Assembly (NCBI GenBank): GCA_027605045.1
Contig: JAQFWX010000012.1
Span: 446,930 to 510,929, forward strand
Origin: Phallus indusiatus
Lineage: Eukaryota > Basidiomycota > Agaricomycetes > Phallales > Phallaceae
Length of the DNA: 64,000 nucleotides
Direction: 5' to 3'
In this document: positions 31,751 to 44,310 of the stretch, in pieces
Numbering within the stretch: position 1 is the stretch's first letter
Layout of the letters: each line of letters begins with the position of its first letter
Program-made: the position numbers and the translations under genes
Notes under the pieces: model-generated
What the model was told of the DNA's origin: nothing
What the model saw: the letters and a program-made list of their open reading frames with translations, nothing else
The model's database searches: none

Positions 31751-34113
31751 GTGTTATGAGAGGAGGTGAACGTACTATTTACAAGCAGTGTCCTGCATGT
31801 CAGAGAACGATTGAAGACCTCAATGTTGAAAAGTTTGATTAAAAACAGCAAGTTTATATATTGTTTTCTTGTTGATTAGGATAACCAATCTTGTTAAACG
31901 CCGCCATACTTGAGTCAAACGATTTCCAAACATGACTTTATGACGCGGCCAATAAACATATTAGGACGACATTTAGAAGAACAGGTTTCTTATGGGCTTC
32001 GTCGCGTATTAGACTCCATAATGATTTCTCTGAATCTGGTCGCATTAAAATGCCCTTCCGGCTTTCCGTATGGGCGTAGGGTGTTCGAATAGGACCTTGT
32101 GACGGCGCAGATACAGACGATATGGATGCATAAGGCACAATCATAACAAGGCACTATTAACCTAGATTAAAACACGCAACAAAACATTAAAGTCAATACA
32201 TACGTTCGCCATCCCGCTTTTCACATTGTATTGTGGTATGAGAGGTTTGTTGAGAAAGGCGGACATCATCTATGAGCAACCAGAATAGGAATGGCAATTA
32301 AAACCATTTCTGTAGAAATGGAAATTGAATTTTAAATTGAGAAGGGCTTTGGTCAATAGAACGAGTTGTCTTCTGCGAAGCCATTCAATTTTTTTTCTCA
32401 CCCTGACTTGCAACTTACTTTGTCGCTCTTTAGTGTTAGCCTCGACAGGTGAATTATCATTGGATTATTGCTCATTTCTTGAGATAATGAATAGACGCGT
32501 GCTCGCTCTGAGTTTACGAGACCTTATGGCAGTCTGGGCTATGCTGAGTTCAAGTGTGAACTGGTGAGCGCTTATTCTGAGCTTTTCGGCGGCTTCCGAT
32601 CACATTCGTTCGGAGAAGCGCGTCGTCCGTGTGACAGGTTTGTAAACCAGGGACGTGGCGACGGTTGGCGATGACGAAAAGTTTCCGCAGAACACTCCAA
32701 GCCATAGCCGCACCCAATCCACCACGGGCGGATTACTATCAGAGAGGAATTATTGAATCCCGTCGCCGTGGACGTACGTTGCGGTACTATGGAGCCTTGA
32801 TAGGACGGGCAGGGTTTGTTCACGGATTTGCTAACTGAATTGATGTTAAGAAGCGCAGGATAGAAGAGTAAGCCAGCTAATGATTATGGTCATTGTATGG
32901 TTGGATAATATCTTCCGACAACGGAAGTTATTGCCATCTTGATTCTCAGGTCATTATTGTCGAAAGCGGGTTGTCTTACTATTTCACTCGTCGCAGGCGC
33001 ACTGCAGATGTAAGCACGTACATATCCTTTATTTCCATCTATGTCTTATAGTTTTCACTTATTCAAATACTTTTACGTGCTTCAAGATCACTCAGGAAAT
33101 GATTAGACACGGTCGTTATTCCATTTAGTATCATTGGTTCATGGTGCATCATGATGACCGATGACTGGCACCGACAGCCAGAGCACCTTGTGAAACATGC
33201 CAATACTAGTCTTGGTTCAAATCCTTGTATAACAATTTCGTCTCCTGAGACTCCAGCAAGATATTGTGCTAGGACCGTTGACGCTATGTTTGGAGTTTGG
33301 AGTGGCGCAGGGTGGCCACATTGGAGCGAAGAAAGGTTCAAAACACGTCAACTACCGTACTCGCCAAAATCGACCCGTTGCAACACGAATCCTAAATGGC
33401 TTCGGCATCGATTGCGCCACGGTGACTATACAATTATCACGCGATTGAAGACGGATCGGAGCCGGTGAGCCACCGAATAGAATCTGAAAGATGCAAAATC
33501 AAGAAAGACAGAACAATCAGGCACGTGACGTTACACACTTAACGCATTAAAGCCTGGAGCGGCGAGCCTGTTACTTTAACTAGTAAGTTCTTATTTGGTA
33601 ATAGCTGTTCCAGTCTCATTTTTGTACTTCCAATATACAATATTGTCAGTCGGGTTACACGACTACGTTCTACTCTATTAGAACTCCTAGAAAATGAATT
33701 CAGTTCTTTTTAATGTTCATACGCGAAGAAAGCAGATCGGAACCCGATTCTTATATCGTGATGAACCTCGCAATTTTCGTTCGTCTCTTGTTGGAAAAGG
33801 GGTATAACATTGATTACGCTTTTTTGCTTTTCGCATTAAGATCGGTATCTCCTGCCGTCCGAAGTTGACTCCGAAAACTCATTTCGTCGAGAATTTAGGC
33901 GAACAGCCAACGCACAGTATAGGATTTCCGAATGATCTGAATGCACCCCCGTGAATTGCGGATCTCTGGCTGTACATAATGCCGATTTGCCAAAATAGGA
34001 AGACCTAGTGACAGATTTCTGACGACATGAGAAATTAGCAATTCGAATACTATATAATCCGACTTGGAACGACAGACACTACTTCATTCACAGCATCAAC
34101 ATCTCATCCACAA
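31751..34113. other. Long intergenic region without recognised gene
   Basis: 2.36 kb upstream of the phosphatase and the first adenylation gene. Open frames exist at about 32325-32567 (+) and 33063-33468 (both strands) but lack domains I know. A GGTTCAAATCC (about 33214) resembles a tRNA B box but has no matching A box or acceptor stem. Confidence 0.5.
34051..34057 (+). promoter_or_regulatory. TATA box of first adenylation gene
   Basis: TATATAA, about 60 bp upstream of the ATG at 34114. Confidence 0.5.
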
Positions 34114-36026
34114 ATGACTTACATCTCACATCTTACCTATATTCTCTCTAATGCGGCTCAGTTCCCTCAGAAGAGATGTTTCATCCTTCCTGAATTTGAG
34201 CCCGGTACGGACGAAAACGAGCCGCATCGAAAGATTATTGGCTGGAAGGACGTGTCGTATGGGAAGTTTTTAGAAGACATCAATTTATGTGCCACATACT
34301 TCCTAGACAAGTTCCAATCTCCTCCGGGCACCATCATTGGCCTATGGTTCGCATCACATGTTTTAACACTTATAAATCTTTTCTCACTATTTATATCATC
34401 TTTTAGGATGTTCGGAATGACGTATCGAGACTTTGTCTACTTATTCGGATTGGTAATGGCGAAATATGTACCTCAACTCTTGAATCTCAAAATTCAGTCT
34501 GTGGACGCCGCCATAACCCATTTCAAACAATCGAATATCACTCATGTCATCTACGCTCCGGGTGCTCCACCTGTCACTGAACTGAGCAAACATTTCCAAG
34601 TTCACCAGATGGTAGAAGTGGGACAATTACCGGGTCTGGTAGATTCACAGAAGTCTCACTTCCGACAACAATCAATAGAGGAGAGCGGCGACGACGTTCT
34701 GATGATTTATCATACGTCCGGCTCGACGACTGGGCGACCGAAGCTCGTGCGATACACGCGAAGATGGATAGACGCGAATGCCCGAAAACCATTACCAGGT
34801 CTTCCTGATGGAAAAGAAATAGGCATCGCCATGAACGGAATATCCCACCTAAGTCAATTAGCAAGTAAGACAATCAAACGATCCGCTTTCTCACCAGAAT
34901 ACTAACATCCGCTTACTTTAAGTCTCACTCATACAATTCTCTAATTCAGCGTGTTCTGTGATGCTCCCTTGGAACGACTTTACTGGCGCTGAACTTATTC
35001 AAATCATCAAAGAGTCCCATGCGAACACTCTATATCAGTTGACTCCCATTGCGATGCCTATTCTGCGGGAAGCTATGAACAATCCCGAACTTGAATCTGC
35101 ATTAAAATCTCTAGAATATATTGCTATGGGTGGTGCAGCCCTCGGAGATAGAGAACGACTTTGGGCATTAGAGAAAGGAATTGTTTTGAAGGTATGTTAC
35201 TTCTCTTAGTTTCTAGCTTTTTTTTTCAGTATATTTATGTTGTCCTATTAGAATATGTATGGAACGACTGAAATGGGAATCACCATGATGTGCGGAAGCG
35301 ATGCTCTCACATTTCACCCGCTCAAAGCGCCTGCCAGTCTTGTCTATGAATTCATTAGTGCGAATGGCAAAACGGATTCAGAATATGGAGATCCTACATC
35401 CGAACTGGTTGAATTTGTCATTCCGCCCAGCTCATCGGACTATCCTGACCCTTCGCTGAGCAACTCAGTGGATGGGTATTATCACTCAAAGGATTTGTTC
35501 CAACAAGTCGAGTCGGGTGGCTACAAATACCGAGGCCGTTCAGATGATATGATCGTCATGAGTAGAGGCCAAATGTGCGATACCTTGTACGTAAAAAACA
35601 CCTTTCTATCCCGCTCTTTCGTTGAAGCTAATCAACTCATCATCATTAGATATTTGGAAAATCAAATTTCTCTAATGTGTAAAGAGCTGATATCAGCTTG
35701 GGTCGTTGTCGGCTCGGGCAAGCCATCTCCGGCCGTTTTGGCTGAGCCGGCTGAGGACCACGAGTATGACAACGCTTTGAAGGCAACAATAGGAGAGAGG
35801 GTCAAACAGATCAACCAATACGGGTTCCCTCATGAGCGTATTCACCCATCTCACGTTCTTATTTTACCGCGGGGAACTTTACCCCGAACACCTGTAAGTG
35901 CTGGATTAACTTTTTATCGTGTCATTTCTTTTGATTAATCGCTCGGCTTTATAGAAAGGGAATGTAATTCGTGCTGCAGCTGAACGATTGTTTAAAGCAG
36001 ATATTGATGCATTATTTGACGTTTAA
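34114..36026 (+). CDS. Stand-alone adenylate-forming enzyme (ANL superfamily), copy 1
   Basis: Exons joined at short introns give an AMP-binding domain: TGRPKLVRYTRRW with the P-loop box IYHTSGSTTGRPK (A3), YGTTEMGITM (A5), KYRGRSDDMIVMSRG (A8) and a final PRTPKGNVIRAA segment with the late Lys. The enzyme should activate a carboxylic acid as an acyl-adenylate. The layout resembles the adenylation domain of fungal NRPS-like reductases (A-T-R), but the gene stops at ALFDV with no carrier or reductase domain. A parallel copy follows at 37198. No peroxisomal or signal sequence seen. Substrate unknown. Intron 1 (donor CTATG|GTTCGC) is at about 34347-34407. Confidence 0.82.
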
Positions 36027-37197
36027 ATTTCTAGAAGCGCTTAGTTACAGACTACAGTTACTTTAGCATAAAATTTATTTCTAATTGTTCTAAGCATATG
36101 CGTATAATATCTGTTTGTATTTATCAGATGAAATAATAGTTTTTATTTGCAAGGAAAGATGAATACTTGTAATACCCCGCTCACTCTTTCCGAACTCCAT
36201 CTCCTCACATGTGCATCCGCAGGCAATAATCTCACGATGATTAACCGGTTGATCTCGAGCTGGCTGAGTGGATTCTCAGCTGTGTCAGCTCCAGACCCTT
36301 CGGACGGGGATGACAATCCGGACGAAAAAAGTTTAACGAATCGGAATTCATAGTAACCGCTTAAAGAGCTTTACATGAAAAAGGGACAAAGTCGGACGTC
36401 AAATCTTATCCTCTTACTTCACATGCATTCAAACTTTTTGCACTAGTTTTTAAACATACATATTGAAAAACTTCTAGCTTTGAGAAAAGCAACGAGCGGG
36501 ATCTAACCAATTTAGACCAGTGCCCTGCAAAATGCTTCGCATTTATTTATTTGTCGAAGAGCGACGAGCTTAGTCAGGGGCGGATCTGACTACAGTTGTG
36601 AACTGAATTACCTTGAATTACCCGGTAGTATGATTGCAGTCGCTAAGCGAGGTTGGAGCTCGAAGCGATATGAGAGGGATTTACGTAATGTTGGGACCTT
36701 GAACAAAGTCCTTTGCCAAAAAAACACGCGTTCGTATCTACGCGCAATACAAAAGTTGAGTAGCCCGGCTTCTTATTTTTAGTCTTACTGCAAAAGGCAT
36801 GATGATGGCTCTCCAAAGCAGGGGAAGTGATACTTGTGGATGTCGACTTGGCACTAGGATTAATTGGTTCGAAGGCTGCGTCTGCTGGCGTTCATGGCCA
36901 TGACCGATAAGAACCCTTATTTTTTGCACCATTCTGGGATTCTTCTGAACACGCGCAAAATAAAAATAATATGCAAGCGAGCGCAGGCGGTTGCATATGC
37001 CGAATTTCCCGGTATTTTTCGTGAATATTATATGACACCGCTTAGCGGATGCAGACCCTTAAGGGCTTTCAATACCAAAAAATAAGCAAGTCAGCGATAT
37101 GTATATAAACGGTGACCAACACTGGATCCAGGCAACCTTTCTTTCTCCTCCGTCGCCCGCTCCCATATTCTAGTCTCGTTGACTCGTGTTCATCACT
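36027..37197. other. Spacer between the two adenylation genes
   Basis: About 1.2 kb. A weak open frame lies at 36147-36353; small hairpins occur (AAATGC-TTC-GCATTT near 36532, CCGC-TTA-GCGG near 37038, CCCTTAAGGG near 37055). No gene seen. TATATAAA at 37102-37109 precedes copy 2. Confidence 0.45.
37102..37109 (+). promoter_or_regulatory. TATA box of second adenylation gene
   Basis: TATATAAA, about 90 bp upstream of the ATG at 37198. Confidence 0.5.
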
Positions 37198-39090
37198 ATG
37201 GTGTTCCAATCTCATCTGACGTTCCTTGAAGCCGCCGCAAAACAGTCTCCGGAAAGCCTGTGCTTCAAATGTGCTCAGTTTGAAGACGAAAACGACGAGT
37301 CGTCGCATCGTCAGATTATCGGGTGGAAGGATGTCACGTACGGCAAGTTCTACGATGACATCCAGCGTTGTGCCAAATACTGGATAAAGACGCTCCAAGC
37401 TCCTTCTCGCTCCGTCATCGGCGTATGGTGGGTACATAATGGCCATGGTCATCTGAAATCATACTAATCAAAGAATTTGAAATAGGATGTTTGGAGCGAC
37501 TTACAGAGACACAGTTAACTATTTCGCGCTAACGTTGGCGACATACGTCCCACAAATTCTGAACCTCAAAATCCAATCCGTCGAAGGCGCCATTTTCCAT
37601 TTCAAACTCTCAGATATCACGCAGGTCATTTATGCACCTGGTGTACCAATTGATGGATTGAAAAATGATTTCCAAGTTTACGAGATCGCCACTATGGAGC
37701 AGTTGGCGTCTTTAGAAATACAAGACCCTGATTTACCAGCCTCGTACCCTTCGGATGAAAACGAACAAGACGTCACGAGTATCTATCACACATCTGGTTC
37801 CACAGCTGGCCGACCTAAACTTATCAAACAGACACGTAGATGGGTTGATGGAAATGCGCGGAAGACTATACCGGGTTTAACCAAAGAAACCGACATCGCT
37901 TTGATGATGAATGGAATGGCCCATGTCAGCGAATTTTTAGGTGAGGAATCGAGACGCTTCCATTGGACACTCATTAATGAATGCTTGAAATTAGTGTCTC
38001 TTCAACAATTCAGAAGTCGTGCGTGCGTCGTATTGATACCTTGGATCGACTTTACCCCCGCCGAGCTTATTCAAATCATCACGGAATGCAAAACGAATAT
38101 CAGCTATCAGCTGACTCCTGTTTTGTGCGGAGCTTTGCGAGAAGCTATGAAAAACCCTCATTTAGAAAATCTGCTCAAGTCGCTGGACTTTATTGTCCAC
38201 GGTGGTGCGGCTATCACGGACAACGAGCGTTTGTGGGCTATGGAAAGGGGAATTGCTTTCAGGGTGCGTAGGTCAGGGATTTCCCTCGTCTGACGCTTGC
38301 TAATATGGCGTTTCATGCGCAGAATATTTACGGATCTACTGAAATGGGAATCAACATGACCTCGGAGAAACATCCTTTGATCTTTCATACTTTCCCAGTG
38401 CCTGGTCTCGTATATGAGTTCAGACCCATCTCATCAAATTCAGCAGATGGCGAAAGAAAATCGTCAACGTCTGGGTTGGTGGAAATGGTTGTTTCATCTT
38501 CTTCTTTAGACTGTCCGCATCCTTCAATATGCGATCCTGTGGACGGGTGTTACCACTCAAGAGACCTGTTCGAGATAGTCGAACCCGGTGGATATAAATA
38601 CCGAGGTCGCTTGGATGATATGATCGTAATGAGTCGGGGTGATAACTGTGATGCCTTGTAAGTCAACTATCCCTGAGGACTTGCTATATGCAATGATTTT
38701 CGTAGGTATATTGAGAATCAAGTACTCCTTACCTGTAAAGAGCTCGTATCGGCCTGTGTTGTGGTAGGCACAGCTAGGCCGTCACCCGCCCTTTTGATAG
38801 AACTTGTGGAAGGCGAATCCTATAGTCGTCAGATCAAGAACGAAATAGGGCAAAAAGTACTACAGATCAACGAGTTTGGTTGGCCTCATGAGCGTATTCA
38901 CCCACAACGTATTCTGGTAGTGCCGTCGGGATCCTTGCCTAGGACGCCTGTAAGTGATAATTCAAAGTAGATTCAAGAATCAGTTCAATAATATTTGGTG
39001 CAGAAAGGAAATATAAACCGCCGCATTACGGAAGCCACCTTTAAAGAAGAGATCGATAAGCTCTATAATGACGAAGTTAATGGGCACTGA
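37198..39090 (+). CDS. Stand-alone adenylate-forming enzyme (ANL superfamily), copy 2
   Basis: A paralogue of the gene at 34114 with the same intron positions. It has IGWKDVTYGKFYDDI, FGATYRDTVNYF, IYHTSGSTAGRPKLIKQTRRW (A3), YGSTEMGINM (A5), YKYRGRLDDMIVMSRG (A8) and LPRTPKGNINRR (A10 region), ending DEVNGH-stop. All core AMP-binding motifs are present and no frame damage was seen. As in copy 1 there is no carrier or reductase domain. The tandem pair probably arose by local duplication and may have divergent acid substrates. Introns such as GTGGGT..AATAG (37428-37486) were placed from consensus sites. Confidence 0.82.
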
Positions 39091-40924
39091 GATCGAGCTC
39101 AAAGGAGTTGAATTTATTAATGTTCTATTAACTTGATTCCGATATTGGAATACTTGTGAAAAACCTATGTACATGTTTGTTATTAGAAAAGGAAGTACTA
39201 GTACCAGAAGATTGTATTTGTTAGGGCTAGGCCGGGGTCTGTCCCCACTTGGCCTCTTATTACATAGAATTTAGCAAGCATAAATCGTCATGGATCCTAC
39301 CGTTGCAATGTGTTGTCTGTGGCGATCACCATCCGGTAACGGATCACCGGGCTTTATCATACTTTATCATGTCAAAATTAAATTAGACGGGTTCCACTTT
39401 TACTTTCGCGTGAAACATTGCTACCGTATTGAGCAATAGTAAAGAGAATGTACCGTTGTCATTGTTCTTTTTTGACTCTTTCCTCCTCGTAATGTAGTTT
39501 GCAAATTTCGGGATAAATCAAGCTAAGGCCCTTTCTTACTGGTGCGCTTGATTAGCCCGTTATCGATGTATCATTCAGCTAGCTCAAGAAAAAGCTCTAG
39601 GCCTCATGGCGGGAAATAATACGATGATCTATAAAATAGAGCGAGGGTTGTGATACATGTAACTAATGACCAAAAAAGGAGGAGAGCATAAAGGGAAAGA
39701 TGAAAGGAAGAGAAAGAGAAAGAAAGAAGGGTGCATAACCTAAACAAACGAGAGGGGAACAGACAAAGGACAAGGAAATAACGAGTGACAACGAGCGCTA
39801 ATATAAATGGCTACGCGCACTCACAAAATCATCTATATGACAGGGAAAGCCGGCAGCGCGGCGCATTCCTAAGCTCGTGTCACAGATGCTAACAACTATT
39901 TCCGACCCCCAAGTTGTAGAACCATTTCAAAGACATTTTACTCCTTTCCACAGTATCATCGTGCAATCGGTTTAGTCTTTTTATTTTGTTTCTTCCGGTG
40001 AATGACCAGAAAATTTTTCGAAACTAAACGGTCTCAAAATGGAAAACTGTTTAGAGAATGAAGTCTAGATAACATCACGTACACACAAGCGGTAGAACGG
40101 CAACTTTGCAAATCAATGCACGCGGCATTCAGCAAACGGCTTTGAGAATTATGGGCTGTAAGTGCCAATGCTGGTATTATAGAGTTGCAATCTTGTAGCG
40201 GAGTTCTTCGAATTGCCACGCGGTTTAAAATCAATTTTTTTCCTTAAACTGCTCGATGTTGACAACTGCAGAAATTGCCACGTGAACACCACTGAACAAC
40301 ATGTATTTTACAGATACTAATTTTTCGAAACCGCCATTAGAAAGACCAAGATGCGTAGCCAGGTTATCAGTCAAAAAAATCGGCATTTGAGGAATCAAAG
40401 GCAATCTTCACGTAGAGAACGAAGAGGAGGAAGAAATTTGAGTAGCATGTGAACGGAAATTAGATTTTTGAGAGTTAAACTTTGGAGATTAATACAAAGA
40501 ACTTATGGAAATTACACGGTTCAGCGTAGATTCAAGACAGTTAAACTTAGAATTTCGGCAGTAGACAGTTACCCCCGTCGACCGAGCCTCGGATTTAACA
40601 GCACCGAGGCCACGGAAAGACCCGAAACACGAAACAACGCTGAGAGAGCTGACACACTTAGCTGAGCTGATAGATCACGTGAATTTCCTTTTTAGTTTAC
40701 ACATTTTTTCGTATAGGTCCAAAGCTACTCGCTTAGGAAATGATCGGATAGTCTTCAGAATCCGGATCCATCTCTTTCTAAAACTATTATTTCCTCATTA
40801 TACAACCTGTTCTGCAAGGTGCTGTGTCATTTTTTGTGATTGCTTCATGGATGGTGTCAATTCTGGGGTCGAGGTACAGTACATGTTGATTCTTACAACA
40901 TGAAAACGCTCGAACTGACAATTT
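39091..40924. other. Intergenic region with a dispersed repeat
   Basis: 1.8 kb without a recognised gene. The part at about 39600-39915 is related to the insertion in unit C of the DUF6533 array. A purine-rich GAAAGAGAAAG tract sits in it. Confidence 0.5.
39600..39915. repeat. Dispersed repeat related to 13500-13861
   Basis: Shared ordered blocks with the unit C insertion: ACGATGATCTATAA, GATACATGTA, a GGAAAAAGAAAG-like tract, TAAGCTC, and ATTTCCG followed by C residues. The copies are clearly diverged, and no terminal repeats were recognised. Confidence 0.45.
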
Positions 40925-42292
40925 GTGTTCTTTGTTAAGGCTAGTCGAGATCGAGAGACGACATCTTCCCTCGGATCCGCCTTAGTGTTACGGATGCCCA
41001 ACGAGGTACTTTCTTATATATTCGAATTAGGGGCCCTCAGTGAAGAGAAAAGAGGCATCTCACCTTGGCAATATTCGGTTTATTACGTGTATTGGTTTCA
41101 ACGATCAGTATCAGGTGTATCTCGTCGATTTCGAGATGTCGCTGCCAGAACTCCACGTTTGTGGACAATAATTTATCCCCTCGAATGGAAGCTAGAATCT
41201 CAAGAAAAATATATCACGGAGTGTTTCGATAGATCTGGTTCTCTCCCATGCTCTATATTTCTGAATTTTCAGGAGGAGGAACTAAAGTCATCTATCGTTG
41301 AAAAAGTTATGGTCCTCGTGAACTCAAACATATACCGACTGGAACGGTTTCTCGCAAAAATTTCTCACATTCAAATGCTCGATCAAATCATGGGATATTT
41401 GAACAAACCTGCACCTCTGCTGACGGCTTTAGAATTATCGTATAACCCTGACCATGTCACATTCATCTATGGCGGGGTTACCAAATGCGACTATCGGTTT
41501 CCAGTTTTTGATGGTTTTATGCCAAAATTGTCGATGCTATTATTCGAGGAGGTTCAAGGACCATGGTGGCCGGGCTATGATCTTAAGAATCTCACCGCAC
41601 TCGGCCTGACATATCGGGGTCTGACGCATAACAAATTCCGAACTATTCTAGAGGGCACACCTTTATTGCGCGAACTGAGCATCCAAGGCTCGTCGTTCGA
41701 ACTAACGAAAGCTGATCACCCCATTAACCTAAAATACCTGGAACATCTAGAATTGGCGTCCCTTTGGCTAGGAAGTCGTAGAAATATCATCTCTTCCATA
41801 TACGCTCCTAACCTAAAACCCTTAATTCTTGCTGAGATGCTCTCTGACAATAATGTCGAGCTAATCTATGAAATTGTCGAGCCATCTTTATCTTTTCCGA
41901 AGCTCGCCTCTCTCTATTTGGTGAACTTCAAGACAAGCGAAGGAGCTTTTGTCCAAATTCTGCATGCGTATCCTAATATGGAAACGCTAGGTCTGTACCG
42001 CATCGGCGAGGAAGATATAGGGGCAAATTGGATGCATCTACTCGAGGGCACGACAAACACTGGAGGTTCACCTTTGTGTCCGAATCTCACAACCTTACGT
42101 TGCGAGGGCATAAAATTGGAAGAAATTAAAAACATGATGGCAAGACGCGCAGCGGCAAACATACCTCTTCCGAAGCTTCAGCTCTCACATAGACGGCCAA
42201 TATATACCCGTGAAACCTCAGCTTTACTCTGGCTTCAACAGAACACGCAATTTGAGTTTGCGGACATAGGATTGGACTTTCATGTTTATTAG
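40925..42292 (+). CDS. F-box protein with LRR-like C-terminal part
   Basis: 455 codons without an intron. The F-box spans roughly residues 20-80: LRMPNEVLSYIFELG, then SGVSRRFRDVAARTPRLWTII. The remainder has leucine-rich stretches (for example LKNLTALGLTYRGL, LKYLEHLELASLWLG, LTTLRCEGIKL) typical of the agaric F-box/LRR group. In the known family the F-box recruits Skp1 in an SCF ubiquitin ligase and the C-terminal part holds a target; the target here is unknown. The chosen start is the first ATG in frame; a short upstream exon cannot be excluded. Confidence 0.75.
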   Translation: MFFVKASRDRETTSSLGSALVLRMPNEVLSYIFELGALSEEKRGISPWQYSVYYVYWFQRSVSGVSRRFRDVAARTPRLWTIIYPLEWKLESQEKYITECFDRSGSLPCSIFLNFQEEELKSSIVEKVMVLVNSNIYRLERFLAKISHIQMLDQIMGYLNKPAPLLTALELSYNPDHVTFIYGGVTKCDYRFPVFDGFMPKLSMLLFEEVQGPWWPGYDLKNLTALGLTYRGLTHNKFRTILEGTPLLRELSIQGSSFELTKADHPINLKYLEHLELASLWLGSRRNIISSIYAPNLKPLILAEMLSDNNVELIYEIVEPSLSFPKLASLYLVNFKTSEGAFVQILHAYPNMETLGLYRIGEEDIGANWMHLLEGTTNTGGSPLCPNLTTLRCEGIKLEEIKNMMARRAAANIPLPKLQLSHRRPIYTRETSALLWLQQNTQFEFADIGLDFHVY

Positions 42293-44310
42293 AGGATATT
42301 TCTTACCTTTTTTGGTTGATTTTACCTAAGTATATTACACATTTTCAGTATGCATTTGCCTATTCAAAATATATAGAGCGAATTTAAAGACGTTTGTAAT
42401 GTTAAAGCTATTTGGGTGGGGACGCAGGATAGTTGGGAAAACTACATTACGGCATCTCATCTGGTCACTTATGCTGTCACCGAATTTTGTTCGATTCGTT
42501 CATATAGTATATGTATTTTTATCATTTTTCGCTCATCAACGATCTATTATGAAGAGGCATTTTTCCATAATCTCATCGTGTTCTTGTAGTACTACTATAA
42601 TACATACATACATAGTATGCATAACTAAACTCTTCGCTCTCTTCAGAGTTTTCGTATTGAATGAAGAAGTTTTTTCGGAAAAATCTACTGTTTTGAACCA
42701 TTCAACAGCGAAATCTACTCTGTTCCTACTTGTATATAATCCAAGCAACTGAGTTATGGCATGGCTTGTACACTATAATTCACCGGCGAAGGGGAGCGTT
42801 ATATGTAAGCCGTGCCATTGATAATCATTGTATATACAATTACAATAACTCCTGTTTCCAACTTTGGCAAAGAATCGAAGAGGTAATTTCAGAAAAAGCA
42901 TTAATTTCTGTGATTGGACCTCAGCAATTATGCCAGCCGCAGGAAATCAGGATTTATGCAATGTATTTGAAGAACGTCACGAGCAGCTCGATGATGGCAA
43001 GCTATCTTATGTGTACTCGACACACGGTGCCCAGTCATACATCATGCCCGGTATATGCTAGACAGCCTGAGTTACCGAGCCTAAGCTCGGAGGGATTGGG
43101 TGGTTTTAGACAGAAAGGTTTGGGGATTGTGATGTTTTGTTTCGAGTAGAAGAATACACCTTTATATATGCTATGGAACCCAAACTATCGTTTTCCTTCT
43201 TTGACGCCAAATCACGGGTTCGGATGGTCGCCGTATTCATGACATGACATTGCCATAATCAAGTGGGCTGAATTCAGTTTACAGTTTATCCAATCTCGAG
43301 AAATCCAGCTGTTAATTTGATTAAATTGTTCCTAATTTTTTTCTGGAAAGTTAGGGAGGTGGGAAAGGCAGACCAAAGTATGTCTGCGCCGTAGTTCCAA
43401 AGTAGGACAGACTCAGCCCGGCTTTTACCAGAAATGAATAATCTGATTCGTTTAGACTGCGGGTTCGGTATTTTCTGAGCGCATGTGAGCTGATCCCTGC
43501 TCCACAGAAAATTAAGACATGCAGACCACAGTAAAAGCAAATGGTGTCATGCAAATCGGGTGTTCGATTAATCTCTTCCGTAAAACTGCGCGGAAGAAAA
43601 AGACGAGGCTCGGGCGTCTATCTCCCCAGGCAAATTCTCGTAGTGGCAAGGTTTTCGAGAAAGCTTGTAAATGAGTCATGAACACGATTTCCTTTGCAAA
43701 CCGGTCATCAAAAAAACCGGAATAAATTGCCACATGATGAGTGAAAATCTTCAGTTAAGCCTTAACTTGAGCGCTGTCGAAGCTGTGCTGCCCAAGCTCC
43801 TTCGAGAGTAGTTAGTTACCGGTAGCTAGATCCTGTTTGTTTCCTTCTGGAAGCAACGGGGTGGATACCCAAATAATGGAGAAAAAATTGACAGACTGCT
43901 ACGTTTCAGGGGAGTTGTGTGGCCATCACGGGAGTAGAAAGTACCGTGCGTGGTTCAAGTATTACTTCGATTTCGACTTCGACTTCGCAAAAGCAGCGCG
44001 CACGAACAGACGTGATTAATTGATTAGTACTACTACACCTGACAAGGAATACTGCGTAGAAAAGAAAAGAAAAAAAGAACACGTGCTAGGATACAACCAA
44101 TGAAGTATTGTTGATATAGAGAGAAAGAGAACACAGACGAACAGCGAATAGTTTCAAAAGACAGGAAACGACAGCGAGATGGACAATGCTATATGTTGCA
44201 ATGAAAGACAAATACTGCAAGGAGTAAAATAAGAGAAAGCCAGATAAACTCGAAGATAATCTAGAGTAAAGGTGGGCATAAGAATACATGGCGTGCGTAA
44301 GTGTCGTGTG
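42293..44310. other. Intergenic region before Set1
   Basis: 2 kb without a recognised gene. The right end (from about 44000) is probably the Set1 3' UTR, given its A/G-rich tract. Several short open frames have no domain. Confidence 0.5.

Noticed and set aside
33205..33240. B-box-like GGTTCAAATCC suggesting a tRNA
   Set aside because: No matching A box upstream at the usual distance and no acceptor or anticodon stem.
33063..33468. Overlapping open frames on both strands
   Set aside because: Neither has a recognisable domain, and no homologous copy in the window.
36480..37080. Possible MITE between the adenylation genes
   Set aside because: Small hairpins only; I could not find matching terminal inverted repeats or a target duplication.
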